This document shows positions 15,320 through 27,931 of a stretch of DNA of 64,000 nucleotides, in pieces (position 1 is the first letter of the stretch; every line of letters starts with the position of its first letter). Below the pieces are notes generated by a model, which ran no database searches, had not been told where the DNA came from, and was given only the letters and a program-made list of their open reading frames with translations. Both the position numbers and the translations under genes were made by a program. The stretch covers positions 17,298,001 through 17,362,000 of the forward strand of contig OZ234498.1 in NCBI GenBank assembly GCA_965153455.1, read 5' to 3'. This stretch comes from Sphagnum compactum (lineage: Eukaryota > Bryophyta > Sphagnopsida > Sphagnales).

Positions 15320-16130
15320 ACTATAGTTTAGCTTGGCTATCATCACATAGACTAATGGTTACCTAGGGTCTATGTAGGGACTATTTAAAACTTACAAAAA
15401 CTTACATAATGAGGTACTTAGGGACTTCTTTAGGTCTACATAGAGAGCTATGAGTAAAATCTAGGTAGCCCTTTGGGTAGGCTTTATATAATTCCCTTTT
15501 GCACTATGAATAAGCTTTAGGTAACCCTAGATAGCTTCTTAAATAATCTTGAGGCAGCCCCTCACCTAAGAAATCCCTATCTAGCCTTATAAGTAAGCTC
15601 TATGTAACCATACCCTAAGTAGACTCTTCGGTGTCTCATTAGATAATTCCTGAATTGTCCCCTAAATAATTTTTAGGTATCCCTTAAATCAAGAAATCTC
15701 TAACTAGCCCCATAGATAAGCTCTATGTAATTGCCTAAATAATCTTAAAAGTATCCCATAACCTATGTAGACACCTAAATATTTCTTTAGGTAGTCCCTA
15801 AGTAATGTCCTAAGTAAAACCCTTTGTAGTCCCCATAATAATTCTTGGGTGTCCCATAACCTAGGTAAGCCTCAAGGTGTCTCCCTGGTAATCCTCTAGG
15901 TTGGCCTTATGTAATCACTTATGTAAACTTTTGATAGCCACTATCCTAGATATCCCCCTTTGATAGACTTATGTAACCCTTCTTGCACTATGAGTCAGCT
16001 CTAGGTAGTCTCCTAAATAATCCCTAAATATCCACTAACTTAAGAAATCCCTAGTTAACTCTTAATTTAAGTGTAAACCCTTAAGTAGTTCTCAGATATC
16101 CCACAACTTAGGTAGGCCCCTAAATAGACA
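15320..16130. repeat. Degenerate CCTAGGTAG-type repeat tract 2
   Basis: This is about 800 bp of the same degenerate vocabulary as 11906-12310: CTAGGTAGCC, CCTAAATAAT, TTAGGTATCCC, ATAACCTAAGTAGG and CTCTATGTAA, recurring every few tens of bases with heavy drift. It looks like an old satellite or tandem array. No coding frame is maintained. Confidence 0.6.
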
Positions 16131-17191
16131 GAAGTAAAACATACAAGAGAGGAGGAAATTCAAGTCATCACAGCTTGAGGAGCAAATCTGCAATCCCATC
16201 CTGCATTTTCCATGTCATCATCCTCATATCCCTGAAACCCAGGATTCTACCCCTGAGTTTTACTGCCTTTGCCAACAACAACAATACATTTGTGGAAAAC
16301 ATGGGTTGCCGTTTCAAGTGTTCAATTTAATTGCATGATTTATGACACTGTTAAAAAATCATTGTTTGGCCCCCCTGGATATTATGGTCAAATCTGGGGA
16401 GCCATAGCTTTTCTCTACTTACACGTTACCGTATCAATGCAATTAATCAGCTTCATGTTCCCCTTGCGGTTCGCCCTCTTAGGTGGTTCTTTTGTCTTCT
16501 TGGATGTGGGTCCTTTCATTTTGTTCCTTGTATTCCCCCCTTCTTTTTGGGGGTGCTTTGGTTTATTTAGAAACAAGAATGAATGAATTGGAACGGCAAA
16601 CATAAAAACTTGAGACATGCAAAATAAGGCCTGGTGAAACTGCCAACCGTACGTAATAAAGAAAAAGTGTAAATACATGAAAGTTCATGCCATGATATTT
16701 TTTATTATCATCATTTAGTTTTTTAGTCATGACTACAATTCAAATTACATTATTTATTATGCATTATACATGTTCAACTTATATCTCTCAACAGAACTCT
16801 AAAATGCAACTTAGACCAAAAACTGCACAAGAAGGAAATAATATGAGATACGTACCAAATTTAATTAGAATAGACCTTTGATATAACTGAACAAAGCAAT
16901 TTGCATTCTTTTTCATGCTTCAAGTAGAGCTTTCAAGTTCTAGCCGTTTATGCCAGTTCTCAATTATTAAGTGCTGCTTCTATCAGTGTGCTTGAAGACC
17001 ACTCATTTCTCTCCCTAAGGTCCAAGCTACTAAGGTTCTAGCTTTTTAACTTGGGTTCCCAAGGCAATGACCAATCCTACCTAAAAGCCTGGCCCGCAAA
17101 GGCATGCCCCCAACAAATCAGAGTATGGAATTGGGACGGGTCTGCCTAGGAAGTTGGGTAGGCTAGGTGGGTTACAAGTCCCGGCCAGAGC
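16131..17191. other. Non-coding stretch, unclassified
   Basis: A 105-codon frame at 16269-16586 (plus) encodes a hydrophobic peptide with no recognised family and an overlapping opposite frame. It is probably chance. Nothing else was recognised. Confidence 0.4.
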
Positions 17192-17393
17192 AAATTGACC
17201 TCACAATGGGATCATGGTAAAAACCCCAAAACCCATTTAAGTGGCCATATTAGGCCCCCAAAATTAAAGGTTTTGGACTCGGGGACTCTGATTTAGACTA
17301 CGGAGATGATATTTATAAAAATTTAGAATGTTTATAGGCAATTTAAATGGGTTCTGGGATTTTTACCATGATCTCAATGTGGGGGGTCAATTT
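17192..17393. repeat. Imperfect inverted repeat / fold-back unit
   Basis: The arms at 17192-17240 and 17343-17393 are imperfect reverse complements sharing AAATTGACC, GATCATGGTAAAAA and ACCCATTTAA. About 100 bp of loop separates them. The length and structure suggest a fold-back MITE. Exact ends and a target duplication were not established. Confidence 0.6.
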
Positions 17394-18936
17394 GCCTTGG
17401 CCCCAACTTCCATGGTTGAATTTGTATTATTGTGTTGTAATCATGGTTGGTGTTCAATGGGATGAGTATGGCTCTCAATGTATGTGGCCATATTTGCCTT
17501 GCCATATTACACAGACTGTACGAACTACAAACATTGCTTTGACATGTGCAAAGTGTCACAGTTGGCAGAAGACGCCTTTTTAGTTTACAGTCTTCTATTT
17601 TCTTTGTGTATTACTGGTGTCTTGATTGTTATGTTCTTTAGTGACTTGTGTTGTTTTGGTGCTTTTATTTGCCTTGTACTCACTCCTTTGGAAGAGGCAC
17701 TCATCCCTACTTTTTTTTTACATACATGGTTTTTCTTCTATTTTTATAGTTTGAAGCCCAAAAGACCTTGAGAGTTACTCTTAACAAAGTTAATTTTCAC
17801 TTACTATAAAGTGGGTCAATTGAGTTCTTAAGTATTTCAGAATCAGACCCTTGTCAGTCCCCAGTCTTTGGAAATTTTTTCAGAATCAAAGAGTGGCTGG
17901 TTCTGGCTGTTTCAAAAAACCTTGAAGAGTGGATACTTTTCTTGGAACCATCAAACAACCGACAAAGAACTCATGGTTCTCTGGCCGGTTCTTGGACGTT
18001 GTGATGTTTTTGAGATTCACGGTTATATATCAAAACTGATTCTTTGATTATTTTGATAACCTATGGGGTATGTAGGTGTAGACCCAATGATGGGCACGAA
18101 CCAAATTGTGGTCTAGAACCAACCCTGGTTCTCATGCAAAGAATCAGCCAGGTATAACTCAGGGTGATACCCAGATTTCAAGGCATATAACTTGGGATAC
18201 CCATTTCACAAAGAATTGGGTCTTGTTTTTTTTTAATTAAAATTTGATACTTGAGTAGGTTATATATATAAATAATCTTCGTGTCTGGTTCTTGGGGGTC
18301 TAGGACTAGGGAGTCTAAGTTTAGTTAGGGATTAGGGTTAAGGGTGAAGGTGGGGTTTACATTTAGGGTGAAGGTTGTGTTTAGGTTTAGGGTGCAAGCT
18401 AGAAGCATCATTTTTCACATGTCATAAGCATGATTATAAGCTAAGTACATTGTTTATAATGCTCATTATGTTTGTTTTTTTATTTTAGGTACCACCATTC
18501 TTGTTCATTGTGTTGTTGTTGGTTATTCATGTTCATCATGTTGTTTTCCCTTTCTATGGTTGATACTACTTTTATCTTTGCATTGTCTTGCATGTTAGAA
18601 TTTCATTGAAGGCAAAAGGTTAATGGTTGCAAGGCTTTAACAAAGAAAATTACACTTTAGGTATGTTTGGTTTTTTCTCAAACTTATGTGATTTTTGTTC
18701 ATTTTTTTTCTTTTTATATTGAAAATGATGTGTTGATAATATGTTTGGATTTGTTTGTGCAAAAATAACTTCAAATTGAGAACATTGTTTACAACCTTAA
18801 TTTGTATCTTTTATTGTTAAAGGACATTTTGAAGCAATTTTGCACTTTATTTGCATCATGTCATTTGTGAAAAGTGAAACAACTTGTGAATAATTTGTGT
18901 GCATTCTCACATTCTACAAAATTGGAAATAACGTAA
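17394..18936. other. Upstream region of hAT copy 2, GGTTCT-rich and telomere-like patches
   Basis: At 17850-18180 many GGTTCT/AGAACC words occur, similar to the subterminal DNA of other hAT-like ends in this window. A candidate left terminus is CAGTCTTTGG near 17861. At 18295-18400 there are degenerate TTTAGGG/GGGTTAG words. No gene was recognised before the transposase remnant. Confidence 0.4.
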
Positions 18937-21715
18937 TTGCTTAGTTTTTTTAGCCTTGGTTTGTTAACATGCCTCAAAATGGAACCAAATTTTATAGATG
19001 AAGGACATTGTGATATGTTGATGAATGAAAGTGAAATAAGATTAAAGGAAAGAATTGAAAATGAGAGGTTTCAAAACATTCCAAGTTTTAATCAAAAAAT
19101 GATGATACAATGCAATCTATTATGAAAAATTACATGAACAAAGGTTAAAATGGGGACCCCATTGTAGAAATTCTCCAATTTGAGACTTTTTTTTGTCACT
19201 AATGAACTATCAATTGATATTAAAGTGCCACAAGTCATGTGTTGTATGTTGTGTTACAATAGACAAATAGGTCATGCAATATTGGAACAAAAAACAAAGT
19301 TGAAGAAATGTCTCATTTCATATTTCAAAAGTAATGGAATAATTACATTAAAAAAACATGTGGATGTAGACCATGGACTAATTGTTAAAAAATTTGAGGA
19401 AGAAATGAAGAATAATTTTAAAAGTTCATTTGAAAGACAACTTGCAAAAAAAAGGTCTATAATGAATGCAAGTGCAATCTCCAATTTTTTTGGGTTGTAG
19501 ATCCTTACAAAAAGGATAATGTGCATTAGAAAGATTTCAAAAGAAATTTGGGTTTATTAATTATCAAAAATCATTTGCCCATTCCATTTATTGAAAATAT
19601 TTGGTTGAAGAATTTGGTAATGCAATTATGTCTTCGTGGTGTTTTTCCTTCTAGAAAACCTTTAGCCAATAACTATTACTTAATTTGGTTGAGAAGACAA
19701 AACAAACATATGTTTTACCAATCTTGGTAAAATGTGTTTTTACAATTACAATTTTTGATTTGTACATGTCCAAAATGGAACATGGTGTTTTTGCATTGAT
19801 TAGGAATTTCTTGCGAGAAAATTGTATGCCTAAACACATTACAATTGATTTATTTGAAGCATTTGAAACATCAGGGTTGCAAATCTTTTAGAATAATATG
19901 GTTTCACCCAAAAAATCTTTGCTTATGTTAAAGATGAAGGTGCAAGTTTAAATACCATGACAACTACTTCGAAGTCAACAATAAGTTGTGAAACTTTGGA
20001 TGTGATGGAAAGCTTTCAGGGGACTTACTTTGAACACGCCTTTTCTAATGTTTATTAATATGCAATTAATAAGTTTTTAAAGTTTTTGAAGAAAATGCTT
20101 TTAAAGGCTTGAAATATGTTTCCATTATATTTGCCCAAACATATTTGTAGAAATGTATTATATGGCCTAAAAAGTTAAAGAAAGGAAAACAAGAATGGAT
20201 GAAGGTTTGGACTATTATAGGCTTCAGGCCTAGAAAATTGACACTAGTCAAAACAAGGTAAAATGCAAGTTACTTTGTTTTGATTTTTTTCCCCTTTTAT
20301 TGTTTTGAATCTTTGTGCTCCAAAATGTTGTTCTCTTATTAGAAATGTGAATTGTGTAGGTTTGCAAACAAAGTGATCATATTTCAAAAAACCTTTCAAT
20401 TTGGAGTTACTATTGCCCTTTGCTATAACATGCAAACTAGTCCTAGGATCATTGGTTATGTGCCGCTTCCACTCACATGGCATATATCATAAATTATAAT
20501 AAACATGTTGTCTCATGGTGTCATTGATTACATCTTAAACTAGTACAAGGCTAACTTGGTTCTTGAGTGATGTTTTGAATGTAACCATATTCATGAGCTT
20601 GAAACAAAAGGAAGAAATGAACTATCTCTTTTTATTGAATGTTTTGATTGACAATGAAAATTTTGGCTTACCTACAAAGTTAGGAACTTTTACAAAGAAC
20701 TTTAAGAAGGTCAATTGTGGTGATTGACTCTTTCATTCTTTTCTTGCCCATATGATGAAAGAAAAGTTCATAATATGCTAGCCTTGATGGTAAATTCTAC
20801 ATTCAAGAGTTTGAAATTGATTTCTTCTTTGATTGCTAATGAACATGGGGTGCCCATAGTTGAGGAGTATGATAGGAAATTCTAATTTCTTATGCTTTTG
20901 AAGTCTTATCGCCATTTGTCACCATTTTTTAAAGAGCTTGAACATTTTTAAAATGATGGCCAACACTTGCAAACCTACAAAAGGAGCTTGTTAATTGAGA
21001 ATTGTTGATATTTTGTAGATATCAAATGGACATGCAAAAGATAGTGAATGTCATTTGAAATGGTGGAGGAAACATGAAACCATGTTTCCAACTTTTGGCA
21101 AACTTTTGGCTTTTTAGTTAAACATATATCAAGAATTATAGGTTTTCAAATTGAAATTGAAAAAAATTATTCTCTTACTATAATTTTCACCAATTTGAGA
21201 AGATGTTTATAATTAAATATCCTTCATAAATTAATCTTTGCAAATGAAAATCAGACAAATGATGCAAAGGTGGGTTGCAAGGTTACTAATAATTGTCATA
21301 GATTTGATAGATTTTGAATTAAATTTAGAGTAGGAGTTAGATGAGTTTGAAAACTCATTTGAGCAAGATGAATTGAAAAAGAACTAATCTAATTTTTTTG
21401 TCTTATATATTTTTGAGATGTGATCACATGTTTTTGTTTATATATTAGAGCTTTGTAATGATTGTTAAATTTTTTTCAACTTATGAAAATTGAAAAATAT
21501 TTTAAAAATTTCATCCTAAAATCTGAAAGTGAAGTTAAAGAACTAGCTTAATGTAACTAACTAATTTAAATGAGTTAAGAACCGGTTGTGAAAGAATCAG
21601 TTGGGCATAAGAAAAAATAAAAATAAAGCATTGAACACAATATGAATTAATTTAATAAAAATGTGAGAACCAAAACATGTGGTTAAGAAAAAAATTAACA
21701 ATTACCCGACACTGA
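18937..21715 (+). pseudogene. hAT transposase pseudogene, copy 2 (BED finger, RICESLEEPER-like)
   Basis: Broken frames spell an entire hAT transposase. About 19228-19380 holds a BED-type zinc finger with the Cys pair in MLCYN and the His pair in LKKHVDVDHGL. At 19540-19890 come GLLIIKNHLP, ENIWLKNLV, VFPSRKP, LVEKTKQTYVLP and PKHITIDLFEAF. Near 19915-20240 are YVKDEGASLNTMTT and ESFQGTYF. At 20690-21370 is the C-terminal dimerisation region with ANDAKVGCK-like wording. Frameshifts and stops occur throughout, so it is dead. The 3' flank to about 21712 ends at CCCGACACTG and matches copy 1. The protein would have acted in the nucleus, cutting and re-inserting its own element. Confidence 0.75.
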
Positions 21716-22249
21716 TGTATATTTGGTGGATTATTAGAGGGTATGTCCCTCTTTCTAAAAGGATCACCCAACATTTTTCAAAACACACTGCCCTTGGTGG
21801 AAGGAAAAATTCCACTTGGTGGTGTGCCCTCTAGATACATTAGAAATTTTCTACTGATGTTTTACAAACTTTTATCAGTAAATAGAAGGAACAAAGAGAG
21901 AGGACCCAAATCCAAGCCAAAAGAGCATAACCCAAAGTGGGTCACTAAGGGGCATTGGAACAAATCATGTTCTAAAACCCCCACCAATTACAAAAAACAT
22001 ATTAGAAAGAAAAAAGGATGGGATATTTGAAAGAGTAATAAGCTTAGAAAATTCCTCATTTGCAACAATAGCACACCTCAAAATAGAGGTGGAACAAATC
22101 ATGTTCTAAAACCCCCACCAATCAAAAGAAACATATTAAAAAGAAAAAGTGATGAGAAACTTGAAAGAGTAATAGGCCTAGAAAAGTCTTCACTTGCAAT
22201 GATAGCACGGTTCAAAATGAAAAACAATTAAAAGGGGGTCATTAGAACC
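21716..22249. repeat. Region with a 134-bp tandem duplication (21957-22224)
   Basis: Two units start at 21957 and 22091. Both open with GGAACAAATCATGTTC and continue with AAAACCCCCACCAAT, AAAGAGTAATA and CTTAGAAAA/CCTAGAAAA words, with scattered substitutions. The period is 134 bp. A short plus-strand frame runs across the first unit but has no recognised family. It directly abuts the 3' end of the minus-strand LINE remnant and could be its 3' untranslated part. Confidence 0.65.
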
Positions 22250-25190
22250 TTTTGCTAACCATGCCATGTTAACATGTCAATGAAAAAATTCATTCACTTG
22301 TTGGTGCAAGCAACCAAAAACTTTTATGGCAAAAGGAAAAAAACACATTTGTTAGGTGTTGATGGTGGTGAAAGCCTTATTTTACTTAAACTATCATTAT
22401 CATGGTCACCCCATAAAATGAAGTAATTCAATAACCAAATTTGCTAAAGTGGGATTAACAATGACAACATCAGCCAAGGGGTGAAAGCACACTAAGGTGT
22501 CACAATTTTGATAGATTAGAGTCCCTTTGCAAAGTCCTTTTCTAGTGTAGTTGAAAACTGGTTTAAAATATGAATATTGAGATGATATTGAAAGTACCAT
22601 TTTTTCCATTTCCAATTTCAAATCATGATGCTATAAGACATATAAAAATATCACAATAAAAAAATTTAAATAATTTTTTAAAAATTATTTTAAAAACTTA
22701 AAAAAAATTATAGTTTTTAGGATTTTAAAAAGTCCATAACATGATAAATTAAAATCATATTACATTCATTCAATGGATCTTTAATTTCTTAAACATAATT
22801 CACCCAATATCCCAAAGTTTCAAACACATAAGACTAACACATTATCCATGAATTTTGTAAGTGTGACAAAAAATGTGGGCAAAATTCAAAAGTTCATTAC
22901 TTATTAGCTATCCACAATTTTGATTTGATTTTTTCATTTTTGGAAAGTTGATTATGATAGCTTTAACTATGTGAATCCTTTTTTAAATTATTTCAATGAA
23001 TTCTATTTTATTTATTTTCTTATATCTAAGGAATACAAGAAAAACTGCCATTGTGACGTCCATATGAGATCACCATAATGTGCAAACACCCCAAGGTGTG
23101 AATGCCATTAACTAATAACACTAGGTCAACCTACTAATGAGAATATTGAAAGGAAGAACAAAATAACATGAGTTTGTTCGAAACATGAAACCCCATGTCT
23201 CTTATGATGGAAGTGAAAGTATCCCAAATGGCATCGTGGGATGTAATTCGTTCCCCACCATGGGAACAATGAAAAAGATGGGTCCCATTGGATTTAAAGG
23301 TTGGCCACAAATGCAATGAGTTAAACCGAAAGCACAACATAGAAGAAAAAACATTTGAGGCCAAACAAAAAGATGAAATGATTAAATAAGAAAAAAATCA
23401 AAACCCATCCTTGGGCCTATGTAGCACCTCAACCGCATGTGATGTGAATCAAAAGTCATGTCAAATATGATGTTAGAAAAGGAATGGTCATACAATTTGT
23501 CTAAAATGCTCTCCTAAAGTTGATTTATTCCCTCTTTACAAACTACATAATAAGGGGAATGCAAGCCATTGCATTTGGAGGAAAAAGTTTTCATGCCAAC
23601 CTCAAATGGGCTTGGAAAGGGAATAGATTAGAACTATTTTTGCCTATTGCTTTTAATAAAAATGGCTAATCATCCAATAGGAATTTAGTAGAAATGACAG
23701 GTATAAATGCCCAACTCCCCAAATAGGCCATTGGGGCAATGAGCTCTATGGAAATGAGGTTAATTCCCCAACAAGAAATGTGAAGAAAAGCTTAACGGTT
23801 CATCAAAAAGGCTTGTGCAAAATCCAAAAAACTTGGGCCCAAAAGATGCCAAAAAACCTTCATGAGGGTCATGTTGAACAAGGCGAGTTGGTGTCAACAA
23901 AGTAGTAAAAGAAGGAATGAACCAAGTAGATAAAAAGGTTTCTACACAAAATGTTGAAAGAAGAACGGGTGCAAGCATGGTAAATTAAACAATTTTTGTT
24001 CCTTGTCACAAAAAAAAAAAGTAGCCATAATCAAGTTTTAATGTTTGAAAGTAGAAATGTTTTTTTATTTAATGATCAACATGAGGATAATATTTAATTT
24101 TATCACAATGATGTTGATTAATCACATATCTAATATGTATTCAAATACATTTTTAAAAAATAATTGTGTATTTTTTTTACTTTTAAAGTTGTCCAAACTT
24201 GTACAAGTAGGTGAAAGTAAATGAATTATTGGATATTCTCCATTTTCAACACGATGTAGATTTAAGATGTACTTGTGTTTTCAATGTTCAAATATTATAG
24301 TAGAATACAATGAACTTCTAATGGAAAAGTAAGTATAAACTCAATTTGACAACTCATTTTCAAACATACTTGTTATCTACTTCTATTATGCCAAAGTTTT
24401 TCAAATTTTGTAATCACCTCATTATAAACTCGAAGAAGAGCACCATGCTTTTATTCAGTTATTTTCAATTATTTTCAATTTACATTCTTCTACTTGAGTA
24501 AAAAATTGGACCATTTTTTGATTGTTTTAGAGACGTCTATTTTTTTTATATAGTTTACCACGCTTTTCACCTGAACCCAAAAGTGACTTAAATATCCTTT
24601 AACCTTGAAAGTGCATTCACATGGCAAATATCCTTGTCCACTGTGTCTTGTAAAGAGGAAGAAGTGAAAGAAGCAAATCCCAATGGGACATCTAAAACCT
24701 TGATATTGTTTGAAAGGTGACAAAAATTGATAGGAGCAAAGAAGCCAAGAAACAAATCAAAAGATGACCAAACTACATTTGCAAGGCTAAACCACAAACT
24801 CCACAAAAGCCAATTGAGAAACAAAATGTTCAGAAACAAAAGGAATGATAAAAGCAAGGCCAATGATGTGAGTGTTGACAACAAGGGAAGGGAAAATACA
24901 AGACGAAAAAACCCATGTTGAACATCATAATGCTCAAAAATGAATTAGTGCAAAAAGAAAGGTTTGACAAATGGTTCACCTTGGCACGTGCCCATCAAAG
25001 AATGGATGATGGACATCTCTCCCAAAAGATAGTGGTGGCTAAAAAAGAAAGGAACATGTTGGACATAAAAGGACTAAACAAAAGAGAAAAATTGAGACAA
25101 TTGGCCTCTTACCACATGAAGTTATAAGGTGAAAGCATGAAAATAAGACCTAGTCATGCCAAGGTTGAAGTCCATTCTAAGGATTGCATT
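22250..25190 (-). pseudogene. LINE (non-LTR) reverse transcriptase fossil, minus strand
   Basis: Read from high to low coordinates with frame changes, it gives SHHYLLGEMSIIHSLMGT (about 25030), then LVVNTHIIGL where the family has its ADD catalytic motif, then IKVLDVPLG and FTSSSLQDTV (about 24610-24700). It continues with ILDKLYDHSFSNIIFD (about 23480), HDAIWDTFTSIIRDMGFHV (about 23190), LADVVIVNPTLANLV (about 22460) and FGCLHQQVNEFFH (about 22310). The same blocks in the same order occur in the plus-strand copy at 52571-54711. AT-rich blocks near 22630-23130 and 24000-24480 look inserted. Both catalytic aspartates are replaced and many stops are present, so it is inactive. Confidence 0.7.
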
Positions 25191-27457
25191 TTCCACGTTG
25201 TAGTTTTCTATTGGTTTATACTACATTTTTCACATAGTTTTCAAACTAAATATCAAATTTGAGGCCAAATATGATAGATAACAAGATAAAAATTTAATTT
25301 TTTTTGCATCAAAGCCTTACATTATAGTTCAATCTATAACTTTACTTTGAACTATGATTACAAATTCAAAATTATAATAGTGCTTAAAGTTGTTTGAGTA
25401 TCAAAATCTAAAAAGGTATATGTATTTTTATTTTTTGAATTTTTTGAACACATGGATCTCTTCTTGGAATATATTAAAGTTCACAAAAAATTTGAAATGA
25501 TTTGGTGAACATTTGATAAGGAAAAAGGACTTTTGAAACAAAAAAACCACTTGTCCACATGTTTTTCTTGAGTGCTTTGAACCTATAAAAGGACTCTTGA
25601 AACATGGTGAATTTTCATGAAAATTTTGTAGTTGCAACTTTGAAATTATAAAAATTTATTTCAAAAATTAAACAATTTTTTTGATATATAGTGTTCTCAT
25701 GGTGATTTTTCAAATTTCCAAAACACAAAATTTAAGGACTATCCACACACTTCGTGGCTCCTTATTTCATGCTTTCACCCTATTGGAAAATGGCTATTTG
25801 AAAAATGGTGTTGAAAGCATTTATGACATCCAATTATAACACCACCCAATCAAGATGGATGTTTAAAATAACTCAAACACCATAAACCATTGTTGCACAC
25901 TCATCCATAATTACCACACCAATTTGATGAAACTATGAGTAAAAAAAGTGTCATGAAACTACAAACATAAAGCTTTACTCACCAACCAATATAAGACCTC
26001 ACCCATTGCAATTGGTTGAATGTCTCCAAAATGTTTAGCAAAAACCAAAAGCTTGGTAACACTAAAAGCCTAAGTAATGACCTTGGGAGATGACATGTAG
26101 CAACATGGGAGTTCACTTGGAGGAGTTGCATGAAGTTGTCATTTGAGTTTTTGAAGTCAAAAAGGTCTCGTAAATGCTTGAAAAGTATACCTAAAAGACA
26201 ATCATTTGAAAAATGAAAGTTGACCTAAAAAAGTCCAAAGAAAGTTCCAAGTTTGAATCAAATTGAAAATCCACCTAAAAATTCAAATAAGGAATAGACA
26301 AATCCAAAAAATGAAACACTTGCAAATCATTAACAATTTTGAGGAGGTTGGGGCCAAGGAAAGGGGCAATGTTCTTTTATAAGATACCTCCATTTTATAA
26401 TTGGGAACAAATTATGTTTTATTCTAAGATTAAAAAGAAAGACCCAATGATTATCAAGAATGTAAAAATAGAAAAAAAAAACGGTGACCCTTTATTTTTT
26501 AAACTGAAAATGAAATGGTGCACATGTCAAAATTTATTAAAAAATGATATGAATCCTTAGCCTAATTAATGACAGAATAAGCCTAACTATCCATAATTCC
26601 TAAAGAAGCAAAGATAGTAATTAAGCTACATATTTTATCATTGTATAGGTAATGTTTATAAATCACCAATGCAAATGAAGTGTGATCTTTTAAATTTGGA
26701 TGGGATAACACATAATACATACCCTTGTTCTACTTGAAATCCATCATTATTTTCATTCAAGGTTATAAATATTGGAAAATTTGTGTTTTGCATGTTATTT
26801 TTGAATTATCCCCTTGCCACAAAATTATCCCCTTGCATGTAAAGACTTGTTTTCTTTTTTTATATTGTAATATGGGGTTAAAAAGAAAAAAAGGTGAAGT
26901 GTCTTGCAAAAAGGATTGCTCACTAAAGTGGACATTGTTTTTTGAAACACCCCATAAAAAACAAAAATAAATGATGGGTAAGGTGCCCTTTGATTACAAT
27001 AAAACAATCTCAGTAGGTTTTTATGTATTATGGAAGAAACCCAAACCCCTTCCACCTATGAATGCATGGAACCTAATGAGGTAAGATTATGCCCTTGATA
27101 CAAGGAAAAGACTTTCCTTTCTTCATAAGGTTGTCCATACAAGCACAATAGTCCACCATATAAAGGCAACAAATGCACACATTCTACCAAGTTATGAAAC
27201 ACCCTCCAAATACATTAGTGCATTTTTGGGAAGGTTTTATGATGTTTAAAACCAACCCAAAAAAATTGGATATTTTACTATTGTTCACATGCTCAAAGTC
27301 CTAATATTTAGATTAAAGGTTCAAAATTTTGCAAGAATTGAATTTAGATCCAAACCATGTAATTGGTTTCTTGTTGAAGTATTTTGAAAGGGCATAGGTG
27401 GCCATTATTTTTTAGGCAAGTTATTAGTTTTTGTTTCAATTGGTTTTATGTAAAAAT
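25191..27457. other. AT-rich intergenic DNA, no gene seen
   Basis: Only short chance frames and poly-A/T tracts occur here. No domain or element terminus was recognised. Confidence 0.45.
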
Positions 27458-27931
27458 TAATGCACAATCTTTTGTCTGAAAGTGCAAACGGGTTAATAGG
27501 AGCCACTGGCACCCCCTTAGGTGATTGTTTTTTGAGGAATATTCTTGAAATATTTTCAAAAAAAATTCAAAATTTTCTTTTAAAGTCTTTTTTTTAAAAA
27601 TTATATTATTTTGTTAAGGTTTGTGTTAAAAATATGTCAAAAAATGTCATTTTAAAAGTTTTCCAAATCCATTTACAAGTCCTTTTATTGTTTAAAAACA
27701 TTGGTTACAAGTCTTTTTACATTAGTTTTGAAGTTCAAATGTTAATGAAATAATTTCATATTTTGGACATTCATAAAATAAGATATTAAATTTGATAATG
27801 TGCAAATTTTTTAACTTATTTCAAATTAAATTTTTTTTAAAAATTGGTGTTAAAAACACAGAATTAAGTAGTAGTTATGCTTGCTTTTGGCTCCTATTAG
27901 CATAATTGCGCCCCTTAGGAATTGTGCATTA
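27458..27931. repeat. Fold-back / MITE-like element, about 474 bp
   Basis: The left end reads TAATGCACAAT and, about 35 bp inside, TTAATAGGAGCCA. The right end mirrors it with TGGCTCCTATTA followed about 20 bp later by AATTGTGCATTA. The arms form imperfect inverted repeats of about 50 bp around an AT-rich, non-coding centre. A target duplication could not be fixed, although TA or TTA next to both ends is possible. Confidence 0.55.

Noticed and set aside
16269-16586. 105-codon hydrophobic frame
   Set aside because: An overlapping opposite-strand frame and no recognised family make chance more likely.
24727-25127. Plus-strand lysine-rich frames as a gene
   Set aside because: They are the antisense of the minus-strand LINE reverse transcriptase remnant.
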